Positions 6,574 to 14,040 of a stretch of 22,628 nt of DNA are shown piece by piece. The stretch's first letter is position 1; every line of letters starts with the position of its first letter. Source of the stretch: DATKZS01 sp035527835 [NCBI: bacterium] (GTDB lineage: Bacteria; RBG-13-61-14); contig DATKZS010000055.1 of NCBI GenBank assembly GCA_035527835.1, forward strand, positions 1 through 22,628, read 5' to 3'. The notes beneath the pieces are model-generated. The model had not been told where the DNA came from. It was given only the letters and a program-made list of their open reading frames with translations, and made no database searches. The translations under genes were made by a program, and so were the position numbers.

Positions 6574-8124
6574 ATGGGCGACCGGGTATATATATTTGAC
6601 ACGACGCTGCGCGACGGGGAGCAGTCCCCGGGCGCGACGATGAACGCGGAAGAGAAGATCATCGTGGCCAGGCAGTTGGAGAAGCTTGGCGTGGACGTGA
6701 TCGAGGCGGGCTTTCCGATTTCCTCGGAGGGCGATTTTCTGTCGGTGAAGCGGATCGCGGACGAGGTGCGCGACTGCCAGATCGCGGGCCTGTCGCGGAC
6801 CAAAAAAGAGGACATAGACCGGGCCTGGGATGCGATCAAGGGCGGCGAGAACCCCCGCATCCACGTGTTCCTGGCCACCAGCGACATCCACCTCAAGCAC
6901 AAGCTCAAGATGACGCGGGAGCAGGTTTACGAGGAGATGATGCAGGCGGTAAGCTACGCCAGGAAGTACACGGCGAACGTCGAGTTCTCGTGCGAGGACG
7001 CGACGCGCACCGACCCGGATTTCCTGGTGAAGATGGTGGCGGGCGCGGTGCAGGCCGGCGCGGCGGTGATCAACATCCCGGACACCGTGGGTTACGCCAT
7101 TCCCATGGAGATGTCGGAGATCATCACCAAGGTGATGCGGGAGGTCCCCGGCATCGAGAAGGTGGTGGTGTCGGTGCACTGTCACGACGACCTGGGCCTC
7201 GCGGTGGCCAACAGCCTGGCCGGCGTGATCGCGGGCGCGCGCCAGGTCGAGTGCACCGTGAACGGCTTGGGCGAGCGCGCGGGCAACGCGGCGTTGGAGG
7301 AGATCGCGATGGCGATCAAGACGCGCGGCGCGGCGCTCGACCTCAGTACCGGGATTGTGACCGAGCAGATTTACCCTTCCTCCCGCCTGATCCGCAAGAT
7401 CACGGGTCTCGCGGTGCCCGTGAACAAGGCAGTGGTGGGCAGAAACGCCTTCCAGCACGAGTCGGGCATCCACCAGGACGGCGTGCTCAAGAACAAGCTC
7501 ACTTACGAGATCATGACGCCGGAGTCGGTGGGCCTTCCCGGAAACAAGCTGGTGATGGGCAAGCACTCGGGCCGGCACGCCTTCAAGACCAGGATGGAGG
7601 AGCTGGGGTTCGAGCTCTCGGACGAGCAGCAGGAGAAGGCCTTCAAGCGCTTCAAGGCGCTCGCGGACAAGAAGAAGGAGATTTTCGACGAGGACCTGGA
7701 GGCCCTGATCATGGACGAGGTGATCCAGGTGCCCAAGCGCTACCGGCTGGACTACATCAACATCACGTCCGGCTCGCAGGTGATGCCGACGGCCTCCGTC
7801 AGGCTGGACATTGACGGCTACCTGCAACGCGACGCCGAGTTCGGGGACGGGCCGGTGGACGCGGCGTTCAAGGCCATCGCCAAGCTGACCGGGACCAGGT
7901 CCAAGCTGCTGCTTTTCTCGGTCAACGCCATCACCGGCGGCACCGACGCGCAGGGCGAGGTCCGGGTGCGGATCGAGGAGGACGGGATCGAGGTCACGGG
8001 CTTCGGCGCGCACACCGACATCATCGTGGCCTCTGCCAAGGCCTACGTGGATGCGCTGAACAAGCTCGATTACAAGAAGAAGAACCATCCGGGAAGCACG
8101 AAGGGCGAAGCTCCGTATTTATAA
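6574..8124 (+). CDS. leuA: 2-isopropylmalate synthase
   Basis: Condenses acetyl-CoA with 2-oxoisovalerate, the first committed step to leucine. The 516-residue protein has the HMGL-like TIM barrel with DTTLRDGEQSPG at residues 9-20, the metal motif VHCHDDLGLA, NGLGERAGNA, and ESGIHQDGVLKN of the linker. A C-terminal LeuA dimer (allosteric) domain follows from about 390 to 505, so leucine feedback inhibition is expected. The full allosteric domain and length favour LeuA over citramalate or homocitrate synthase, although paralogues are close. ATG 6574 follows AAGGAGA at a normal distance. Same strand as ilvC-psd-pssA; probably its own transcript given the repeat and possible terminator before it. 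Confidence 0.93.
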   Translation: MGDRVYIFDTTLRDGEQSPGATMNAEEKIIVARQLEKLGVDVIEAGFPISSEGDFLSVKRIADEVRDCQIAGLSRTKKEDIDRAWDAIKGGENPRIHVFLATSDIHLKHKLKMTREQVYEEMMQAVSYARKYTANVEFSCEDATRTDPDFLVKMVAGAVQAGAAVINIPDTVGYAIPMEMSEIITKVMREVPGIEKVVVSVHCHDDLGLAVANSLAGVIAGARQVECTVNGLGERAGNAALEEIAMAIKTRGAALDLSTGIVTEQIYPSSRLIRKITGLAVPVNKAVVGRNAFQHESGIHQDGVLKNKLTYEIMTPESVGLPGNKLVMGKHSGRHAFKTRMEELGFELSDEQQEKAFKRFKALADKKKEIFDEDLEALIMDEVIQVPKRYRLDYINITSGSQVMPTASVRLDIDGYLQRDAEFGDGPVDAAFKAIAKLTGTRSKLLLFSVNAITGGTDAQGEVRVRIEEDGIEVTGFGAHTDIIVASAKAYVDALNKLDYKKKNHPGSTKGEAPYL

Positions 8125-8138
8125 TTCAGCAGCGCGGG

Positions 8139-8170
8139 CCGGCCCATCCCGCCACCGCGGGATGGGCCGG
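8139..8170. other. Strong GC hairpin between leuA and leuC
   Basis: CCGGCCCATCCCG and CGGGATGGGCCGG form a perfect 13-bp stem with a 6-base loop (CCACCG). No T-tract follows and the leuC ribosome site starts nine bases later, so it looks like an mRNA stability or processing element rather than a terminator. Confidence 0.7.
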
Positions 8171-8195
8171 ACGATGACAAGGAGGCTCAAGAATC

Positions 8196-9467
8196 ATGGG
8201 CATGACGATAACGGAAAAGATCCTGGCCGAGCACGCGGGCGCGAAGCGGGTGGGCGCGGGCGAGTTCATCATGGGCAAGATTGACCTGGCGCTCGGCAAC
8301 GACATCACGGCGCCGCTGGCCATCCAGGAGTTCGAGAAGACGGGCGCGGCCGAGGTGTTCGATCGGACCAAGATCGCGCTGGTCCCCGACCATTTCCAGC
8401 CGGCCAAGGACATCGCCGCGGCCGAGCAGGTGAAGATCATGCGCGAGTTCGCCCGGAAATACAAGATCGCGCATTTTTTCGAGTGCGGCCGCGCGGGCAT
8501 CGAGCACGCGCTCTTGCCGGAGCAGGGCCTGGTGCTGCCCGGCGACCTGGTGATCGGCGCGGACAGCCATACCTGCACCTACGGCGCGCTGGGGGCGTTT
8601 TCGACGGGAGTGGGCTCGACCGACCTGGCGGCGGCTTTTGCCACGGGCGAGGTCTGGCTCAAGGCGCCGGAGACGATCAAGGTCGAGTTCCGGGGAGAGC
8701 GCAACGACTGGGTCTCGGGCAAGGACCTGGTGCTGACGCTGATCGGCCGGATCGGGGTCGAGGGCGCGCGCTACCAGACCCTCGAGTTCGCGGGACCGGC
8801 GGTCGCGGCACTCACCATGGCCGACCGGTTCACCATCTGCAACATGGCGGTGGAAGCCGGGGCCAAGAACGGCATCTTCGCCGCCGATGACAAGACCAGG
8901 AACTGGATCAAGGGCCGCACCCACGGCCGCAAGCCCAAGTTTTTCACCAGCGATTCCGACGCCAATTACGCGAACAAGATCCTGATCGAGGTCGGCGAGA
9001 TAACGCCGGTGGTGGCGCTGCCGCACTCGCCGGCCAACGTGAAGCCGGCGGCGGAGTGCGGCGACATCACGATTGACCAGGTGGTGGTGGGCTCGTGCAC
9101 CAACGGCTGGATCGAGGACCTGCGCGCGGCGGCCAAGGTGCTTTCCGGCCACAAGGTGCACCCGAACGTGCGCATGATCGTGATCCCGGCCACCCCCATC
9201 ATCCAGCGCCAGGCCATGCGGGAAGGGCTCATGGACATCTTCATCAGCGCCGGCGCGGCCTTCTCCACCCCCACCTGCGGGCCGTGCCTGGGAGGCCACA
9301 TGGGAGTGTTGGCCCCGGGCGAGCGCGCCGTGGCCACCACCAACCGCAACTTCGTGGGCCGCATGGGGCACGTGAAAAGTGAAGTTTACCTGGCCAACCC
9401 CGCCGTGGCCGCCGCCTCCGCTGTAAAAGGAAGGATCGCCACGCCGGAAGAGGTGGTTAAAAAATAG
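8196..9467 (+). CDS. leuC: 3-isopropylmalate dehydratase large subunit (aconitase family)
   Basis: Isomerises 2- to 3-isopropylmalate with an iron-sulfur cluster. The 423-residue form is the shorter LeuC2/HacA type of thermophiles, archaea and many anaerobes. Cluster ligands are visible: SCTNG near residue 300 and CGPC near 360 (PTCGPCLGGHMG), with GADSHTCTYGALGAFSTGVGS upstream. ATG 8196 is ten bases from AAGGAGG at 8179-8185; an alternative ATG at 8202 would change two residues. The small subunit leuD, which normally follows at once, is absent: the next 360 bases are repeats and then lspA. A homoaconitase role cannot be excluded, but the neighbour leuA favours leucine. Confidence 0.92.
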   Translation: MGMTITEKILAEHAGAKRVGAGEFIMGKIDLALGNDITAPLAIQEFEKTGAAEVFDRTKIALVPDHFQPAKDIAAAEQVKIMREFARKYKIAHFFECGRAGIEHALLPEQGLVLPGDLVIGADSHTCTYGALGAFSTGVGSTDLAAAFATGEVWLKAPETIKVEFRGERNDWVSGKDLVLTLIGRIGVEGARYQTLEFAGPAVAALTMADRFTICNMAVEAGAKNGIFAADDKTRNWIKGRTHGRKPKFFTSDSDANYANKILIEVGEITPVVALPHSPANVKPAAECGDITIDQVVVGSCTNGWIEDLRAAAKVLSGHKVHPNVRMIVIPATPIIQRQAMREGLMDIFISAGAAFSTPTCGPCLGGHMGVLAPGERAVATTNRNFVGRMGHVKSEVYLANPAVAAASAVKGRIATPEEVVKK

Positions 9468-9489
9468 TTTGTAGTTTGGGGTTCAGTGC

Positions 9490-9734
9490 TGTCCAAAATA
9501 AAGGCACAAGAAAAACGCCAAGAACGCCAAGGGCGATGTTTTTATTAAATTTTCAAGCCGGCCTCCCGGCAGTTTAATCTTTCTTGGCGTTCCCGTCAGC
9601 GGGTTCGCCAAGAAGGTTGGAGTCAAGGCGGTGCGTCTTTTTCCGAGACTTGCCGCCAAGAAACATCCGGTTTTTCTTGGCGAACCTTGGCGCTCTTGGC
9701 GTCTTGGCGTTTTTCTTGATGTCTATTTTGGACA
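9490..9734. repeat. 245-bp MITE-like nested palindrome of CGCCAAG units
   Basis: TGTCCAAAATA at 9490-9500 is answered by TATTTTGGACA at 9724-9734. Inside that, CAAGAAAAACGCCAAG plus a further CGCCAAG unit at 9508-9531 matches the inverse of 9686-9715. The interior holds more hairpins: TTCTTGGCG/CGCCAAGAA at 9581-9614 with an inner CCCG/CGGG stem, and CGCCAAGAAA/TTTCTTGGCG at 9654-9682. No coding potential is convincing. The units are those of the GxxExxY element's arms, so this may be a gene-less relative. It lies where leuD would be expected. Confidence 0.7.
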
Positions 9735-9743
9735 AGTGTGTTT

Positions 9744-9796
9744 GGGATTTGTGGTTTGGGGTTAACCACAAACCGCAAACAACAAACCACAAACCC
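9744..9796. repeat. Palindromic AAACCACAAACCC-type repeat
   Basis: GGGATTTGTGGTTT at 9744-9757 pairs with AAACCACAAACCC at 9784-9796 with one bulge; decayed units lie between. A direct copy, TTTGTAGTTTGGGGTT at 9468-9483, matches 9748-9763 in 15 of 16 positions, so the 245-bp element is bracketed by this motif. Confidence 0.7.
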
Positions 9797-9828
9797 ATTT
9801 ATAAGGTTGTTCGAGCGGAGGCATTTAG

Positions 9829-10404
9829 TTGCAGCTTAAATACAAGGCATTATTGGCGGCGGCCCCGGCGCTGATCTTGATGGACCAGGTTTCCAAGAGC
9901 GTGATACGGGAGGTACTGTCGCCGGTGCGGGTGATCGTGCTCATCCCGGGGTTTTTGCAGTTCCAGTACGCGGAGAACTCGGGCATGTCCTTCGGGCTGT
10001 TGCAGAACTTTCCGGAGGCATGGCGCACCCCGTTTTTTTTCAGCATCACCACCATCGCGGTGCTGATCATCGCGCACCTGTTCCGGCAGGCGCCGGGCGG
10101 CTCGCTCCGGCTGCCGCTGGCCCTGTCCTTCATATTGTCCGGCGCGCTCGGCAACCTGACTGACCGGTTACGGTGGGGCTCGGTGGTGGACTTCATCAAG
10201 ATGCAGGTGTGGCCGCCGTCGCGCTATTACTGGCCGACCTTCAACCTGGCGGACACCTTCATCACCATCGGCATCATCATGCTGGTGCTGGACACGCTCT
10301 TGGCCCGGGAAAGCACGGAAGCTCCGGAAGCTTCCGAGGCCCCTGATGCCGTGCCGGCGCCGGAAGAGTGCGCTGACGCCGGCCCGGACCCGGACGCGCG
10401 TTGA
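9829..10404 (+). CDS. lspA: Lipoprotein signal peptidase (signal peptidase II), paralogue 1
   Basis: Cleaves the signal peptide of diacylglyceryl-modified prolipoproteins in the inner membrane. Four helices and the family motifs are present: DQVSK at 19-23, AENSGMSFGLL around Asn50, GNLTDR with catalytic Asp112, and FNLAD with catalytic Asp142. The start is a TTG seven bases after CGGAGG (9816-9821); no ATG lies nearby. The C-terminus (about 160-191) is an unusual Glu/Ala/Pro-rich tail beyond the last helix. A second lspA follows at once in tandem. Confidence 0.94.
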   Translation: MQLKYKALLAAAPALILMDQVSKSVIREVLSPVRVIVLIPGFLQFQYAENSGMSFGLLQNFPEAWRTPFFFSITTIAVLIIAHLFRQAPGGSLRLPLALSFILSGALGNLTDRLRWGSVVDFIKMQVWPPSRYYWPTFNLADTFITIGIIMLVLDTLLARESTEAPEASEAPDAVPAPEECADAGPDPDAR

Positions 10405-10451
10405 GCATCTGGTGCGGACTAAGGCTGCAACCCCAAAATGGAATTAAACGG

Positions 10452-10537
10452 ATAACCACAGATGAACACGGATGAACACTGATTTTTTCCAATATCATTC
10501 CTTTTATCCGTGTTGATCCGTGTTCATCTGTGGTTAT
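10452..10537. repeat. Palindromic repeat, ACCACAGATGAACACGGAT family, copy 2
   Basis: The 32-nt arm 10452-10483 pairs with 10506-10537 with two mismatches; each arm contains three units of about ten bases. It is the same family as at 6454-6517 and lies between the two lspA genes. The rest of the 195-base gap shows only the lspA2 ribosome site. Confidence 0.87.
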
Positions 10538-10599
10538 AAAAAAATGCAAGCAAACTTATGCATCCCTGATGTCAGCAGTACCGCGGAGGTTCCCGGAAT

Positions 10600-11202
10600 T
10601 TGCTGAACAAGTACAAGGCGGCCATCATCATCACCCCGGCCCTGGCCCTCGCCGACCAGTTCGCCAAGGGACTGATCATCGCCCATCTGTCGCCCGCCCG
10701 GCCCGTCACCCTGATCCGCGGCCTCCTCGAACTCCGTTACGCCGAGAATCCGGGCATCGCCTTCAGCCTGCTCCAGAACCTGCCCGACCCCTGGCGCCTA
10801 TGGTTCTTCGCCGGCATCAACCTGCTCGCCGCCATGATCATGCTCCGGCTGCTGATCGCGTCGCCGCCGGGCAACTGGCGCATCCCCGCCGCGCTGTACC
10901 TGATCCTTGCCGGTGCGCTCGGCAACCTGATTGACCGCTTCCGGTGGGGCGTGGTGATTGATTTCATCCGCGTCCCGCTCGCCGTGCCGGGCACGGACCT
11001 GACCTGGCCGATCTTCAACTTCGCCGACATGTTCATCAGCGCGGGCATCGCGCTCCTGCTGCTCGACGCGCTGTTCGGGGGGAGCCCGGAGCGGGCGCGG
11101 GAGGAAGGCGGCGCGGAGGCTGCGCCGGACGACCCGCCGGGTGCTCCGCCGGGCGATGCGCTTGACCGGGCTTCCGGGCCGGAGGACCGGGTGACGCCCT
11201 GA
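10600..11202 (+). CDS. lspA: Lipoprotein signal peptidase, paralogue 2
   Basis: A 200-residue second copy, clearly homologous to its neighbour along the whole membrane part (ALADQFAK, AENPGIAFSLLQNLPDPW, GNLIDRFRWG with Asp112, FNFADMFISAG with Asp143). Both catalytic aspartates are kept, so both copies look active. TTG start; GGAGG at 10585-10589 is ten bases upstream. A disordered Glu/Pro/Ala/Asp tail (about 158-200) follows the last helix. Divergence between copies is large, so the duplication is old. Only 13 bases separate it from lgt: the same transcript, in the lipoprotein maturation pathway. Confidence 0.93.
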   Translation: MLNKYKAAIIITPALALADQFAKGLIIAHLSPARPVTLIRGLLELRYAENPGIAFSLLQNLPDPWRLWFFAGINLLAAMIMLRLLIASPPGNWRIPAALYLILAGALGNLIDRFRWGVVIDFIRVPLAVPGTDLTWPIFNFADMFISAGIALLLLDALFGGSPERAREEGGAEAAPDDPPGAPPGDALDRASGPEDRVTP

Positions 11203-11215
11203 GGGGGTCCCAGCC

Positions 11216-12001
11216 ATGCGGCCGGTGCTTTTTCATATCGGGTCTTTCCCCGTCTATTCCTACAGCGTGTTCGTGGCGCTGGCGTACCTGGCCGGCCTGG
11301 GGTATGCGCTCCTGGAGGCCAGGCGGCTGAAGCTCGACCCGGTGCACGTGGTGGACGCGAGCCTGTGGCTCTTCGTGTTCGCGATCGTGGGCGCGCGCGT
11401 GATGTTCATGATCGTGGACTACCGCCGGTTCATTGACGATCCGCGGGAGATCTACCGCATCTGGAACGGCGGCCTGGTCTTTTACGGCGGATTCATCGCG
11501 TCGGTGCTGGCGGGTGTGGTTTACATAAAGCGCCATCAGCTTCCACTCGCGTTGTGGTGCGATCTCCTGGCGCCCGTGGCCATGATTAATCTGGCGGTGG
11601 GCCGGATCGGGTGCCTGTTGAACGGCTGCTGCTACGGCAAGTTCGCTCCTGGCCTTTGGTGGGGCATCGTCTATCCGCCGTCGCACCCGGCGCTCGGGCT
11701 GGCCCAGATGCCGGTGCATCCGACGCCGATCTACGAAGTGTTGGCCGTGCTCATCATCTTCGGCGTCCTGGTCCTGATGTCGCGCCACAAGAAATTTCAG
11801 GGCCAGGTGTTCTGGGCCATGGTTCTGCTCTACGCGGTGGCCCGGTTCATCCTCGAATTTTTCCGGGGCGACCCCCGCGGCACGGCGCCGCTCATCGGCC
11901 TGTCCACCAGCCAGGGCATTGCCGTTGTCGCCGGCGCGACGGCAATAATCATGCTGGCCTGGCTTTACCGGAAGTCGGTCAAGGGGTCCCGGGCCTCATG
12001 A
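11216..12001 (+). CDS. lgt: Phosphatidylglycerol-prolipoprotein diacylglyceryl transferase
   Basis: Adds diacylglycerol to the lipobox cysteine, the step before LspA. The 261-residue multi-span protein has the NGGLVFYGG motif (residues 84-92), the Lgt signature GRIGCLLNGCCYG with Arg130, HPTPIYE near 168-174 and a final RFILEFFRGDPRG. The cysteine-rich GCCYG form is typical of several anaerobic lineages. GAGGGGG overlaps the lspA2 stop eight bases before the ATG. The stop overlaps the next gene as ATGA. Confidence 0.95.
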   Translation: MRPVLFHIGSFPVYSYSVFVALAYLAGLGYALLEARRLKLDPVHVVDASLWLFVFAIVGARVMFMIVDYRRFIDDPREIYRIWNGGLVFYGGFIASVLAGVVYIKRHQLPLALWCDLLAPVAMINLAVGRIGCLLNGCCYGKFAPGLWWGIVYPPSHPALGLAQMPVHPTPIYEVLAVLIIFGVLVLMSRHKKFQGQVFWAMVLLYAVARFILEFFRGDPRGTAPLIGLSTSQGIAVVAGATAIIMLAWLYRKSVKGSRAS

Positions 12002-13416
12002 AGATTCTTCACATCCGTCCGCCCAAGATCATGGGAGCGCTGGAGCGGAGCATGGTCCAGCACCCCGTCAACCTGCTCTACCTGGCGGCGGCGGCGCGGG
12101 CGGCCGGACACGAGGTCCGGGTGTGGGATTTCGAGGTCGAGCCGTTCTCGGAGGATGAGGTCAAGCGGCGGGCGCGGGAGTTCGGCCCGGACCTGGCCGG
12201 GGCCACCGGCCTCACCGCCAACATCAAGATGGTGGCGCGGATCATGGGATGGATCAAGGAGGCCGTGCCGGGAGTGTTCACCGCCGTCGGAGGCCCGCAC
12301 GGGACCGCCATCCCCGTGCGCACCCTGGCCGAGTTCCCGAGCCTCAACGCCGTCGTGGTGGGCGAGGGTGAAGAAACCTGGGTGGAGCTGGCGGGACGGC
12401 TGGAGCGGGAGCTCACGCCCCGCGGCATCTTCGGCCTCGCCTGGCGCGACGGTCCCGAGATCAGGATCGAATACCGACGGCCCCTGATCCGCGACCTCGA
12501 TTCCATCCCCTTCCCCGCCCGCGACCTCCTGGACCTCTCCCGCTACAAGGGAGCCTCATCCCCCGGGCTCGACGCCACTCTCCACCGGTCCACCGAAATC
12601 TTCACCACCCGCGGCTGCCCGGAGCGATGCATCTTCTGCGCCGCCAAGGTGACGTTCACCAGGGTGGTCCGCTTCCGCGGCGCGCAAAACGTGCTCAGCG
12701 AGGTTGACGAGTGCATGGAGAAATGGGACTACCGCCACTTCACCATCGAGGACGACACCTTCACCTACCGGCCCGCCCGCCTCGAAGAAATCTGCAAGGG
12801 GCTGAAAGAGCGAGGCGTCACCTGGGACTGCGACACCCGGGTCAACGTGGTCACCAAGGAGATGCTCCGCATGATGGCCGACGCCGGCTGCCAAAAGGTC
12901 GCCTTCGGCGTCGAGAGCGGCAGCCCCCCCATCCTGGAAAAGCTCGAAAAGGGCATTACCGTGGACCAGGTGAAGAAAGCTTTTAAATGGGCCCATGAGG
13001 CCGGGCTGATCACCACCGCCTTCTTCATCATCGGCGGACATCCCGGCGAGACCAGGGACGACCTGGAGATGAGCGTCAGCCTGATGAAGGAAATAGACCC
13101 CGACCTCATGGCCGTGGCCATCGCCGTGCCCTTCCCGGGGACCGAGCTCGAGGTCATCATGAGGAATAAAAACCTGATCCTCTCGGAACAATGGGAAAAA
13201 TATACCCACATCCACTCCGTGCCCTGCTGGCGCACCGAACACTTCTCGTCTGATGACCTGGTCAAGCTGCAGAACCAGGTCTTCCGCCGCTTCTTCCTCC
13301 GGCCCCACTTCATCTGGAAGACCCTGAAAAAAACCTTCAGCTGGCATGGAATCCGCTACTATACCCGCTCGCTCATCCAGATCCTCGAGTATTCCTTCCT
13401 GGAAAAACGCAATTAA
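11998..13416 (+). CDS. B12-binding-domain radical SAM protein (class B-like), substrate unknown
   Basis: A 472-residue enzyme. The N-terminal part (about 1-140) has the Rossmann-like B12-binding layout (VGGPHGTAIP, VVVGEGEETW) without the DxHxxG cobalt-ligand motif, as in BchE-like enzymes. The radical SAM core has CPERCIFC with Cys207, Cys211 and Cys214 for the 4Fe-4S cluster, then FTIEDDTF, AFGVESGSP and IGGHPGE, all typical. ATG 11998 overlaps the lgt stop. The frame is open farther upstream, but that part is antisense-like shadow inside lgt. Products of this subfamily act on lipids, hopanoids, tetrapyrroles and phosphonates. Coupling to lgt hints at an envelope or lipid substrate, which is inference only. 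Confidence 0.88.
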   Translation: MKILHIRPPKIMGALERSMVQHPVNLLYLAAAARAAGHEVRVWDFEVEPFSEDEVKRRAREFGPDLAGATGLTANIKMVARIMGWIKEAVPGVFTAVGGPHGTAIPVRTLAEFPSLNAVVVGEGEETWVELAGRLERELTPRGIFGLAWRDGPEIRIEYRRPLIRDLDSIPFPARDLLDLSRYKGASSPGLDATLHRSTEIFTTRGCPERCIFCAAKVTFTRVVRFRGAQNVLSEVDECMEKWDYRHFTIEDDTFTYRPARLEEICKGLKERGVTWDCDTRVNVVTKEMLRMMADAGCQKVAFGVESGSPPILEKLEKGITVDQVKKAFKWAHEAGLITTAFFIIGGHPGETRDDLEMSVSLMKEIDPDLMAVAIAVPFPGTELEVIMRNKNLILSEQWEKYTHIHSVPCWRTEHFSSDDLVKLQNQVFRRFFLRPHFIWKTLKKTFSWHGIRYYTRSLIQILEYSFLEKRN

Positions 13417-13527
13417 AGAATTCCAGGCCGCTCTTGAAATCCGCGCTTGCAATTTTTCAGCCAGTTTGTTATTCTGAAATCAATTATAACGATTGAAGCC
13501 GAAGCTTATTGAAAATTATTTTCGGTC

Positions 13528-13928
13528 ATGGATACTATACTCATAGCTTCAACCGATGACTCTGCCGTTTCCACGATCCGTCAGGGTCTGGGAGATGACT
13601 ATACGATCGAAACCGCGCGGGACCGGGAATCGTGCCTTTCCAGGTTCCGGGAGCAGCAAAGCGGGATCCTGTTCATAGACCTCGCCCTTTTAGCGCCGCC
13701 GGGCCAGCCCGCGTGCAAGGTTGATTATACCGAAGCCTTCCAAATCTTCCGGCAAATTTTCCCCCTGTCCCAGATCGTGGTAATGTCGCGCCAGAACAAC
13801 ATCCGCGAGCTGGTGCGGGCAGTGAAGAGCGGCGCCATCCCTGATACCTTGATCGAGTGCTAGCTGTCTGGGCACGAAAAAGGCCCATTCACCGGCGCGA
13901 TCATGAAAGAACTGGGCAAGTTCGAGCT
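13528..13928 (+). pseudogene. Broken sigma-54 response regulator: receiver fused to an internal AAA+ fragment
   Basis: The first 103 codons encode a receiver domain (STDDS acidic pocket, FIDLALL with Asp51, then AVKSGA at the end of helix 4). The sequence then jumps into the middle of a sigma-54 AAA+ domain: IPDTLIEC, a TAG at 13861-13863, and in the same frame LSGHEKGPFTGAIMKELGKFE. Bases 13831-13928 align without gaps to 16740-16837 of the intact activator (about 83 of 98 identical). Strand 5 and helix 5 of the receiver, the start of the AAA+ domain with Walker A, and everything after the fragment are lost. The join falls in a shared GGCGCC, suggesting deletion through short homology. No ribosome site is evident. 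Non-functional. Confidence 0.85.
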
Positions 13929-13938
13929 ATTGTTATCA

Positions 13939-13967
13939 TTGACACGATATAGGGGTTATGGTAAATA
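13939..13967 (+). promoter_or_regulatory. Possible sigma-70 promoter of the kai operon
   Basis: A perfect TTGACA at 13939-13944 is followed 17 bases later by TAAATA, a poor -10 (3/6). The local AT-richness and the place 75-100 bases before kaiC fit a promoter, but the -10 is weak. Confidence 0.35.
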
Positions 13968-14040
13968 ATTCTATTGATAGGGTTCGCGCCATGACCGTTC
14001 ATGCCTCCGGGCGCGAAGCTTAGGCGAAAGGAGCATCCAA

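Noticed and set aside
5348-9371. Long antisense frames over pssA, leuA and leuC (373, 510 and 394 codons)
   Set aside because: Composition is His/Arg/Gly/Leu-rich without motifs, lying exactly over well-conserved genes; typical of high-GC3 shadows.
9511-9715. CRISPR or tandem gene remnants from repeated CGCCAAG
   Set aside because: No regular spacer length and no cas genes; the units build inverted, not direct, arrays.
11611-11997. Upstream extension of the radical SAM frame into lgt
   Set aside because: The extension is low-complexity and out of frame with Lgt, and ATG 11998 gives the normal N-terminus and an ATGA overlap.
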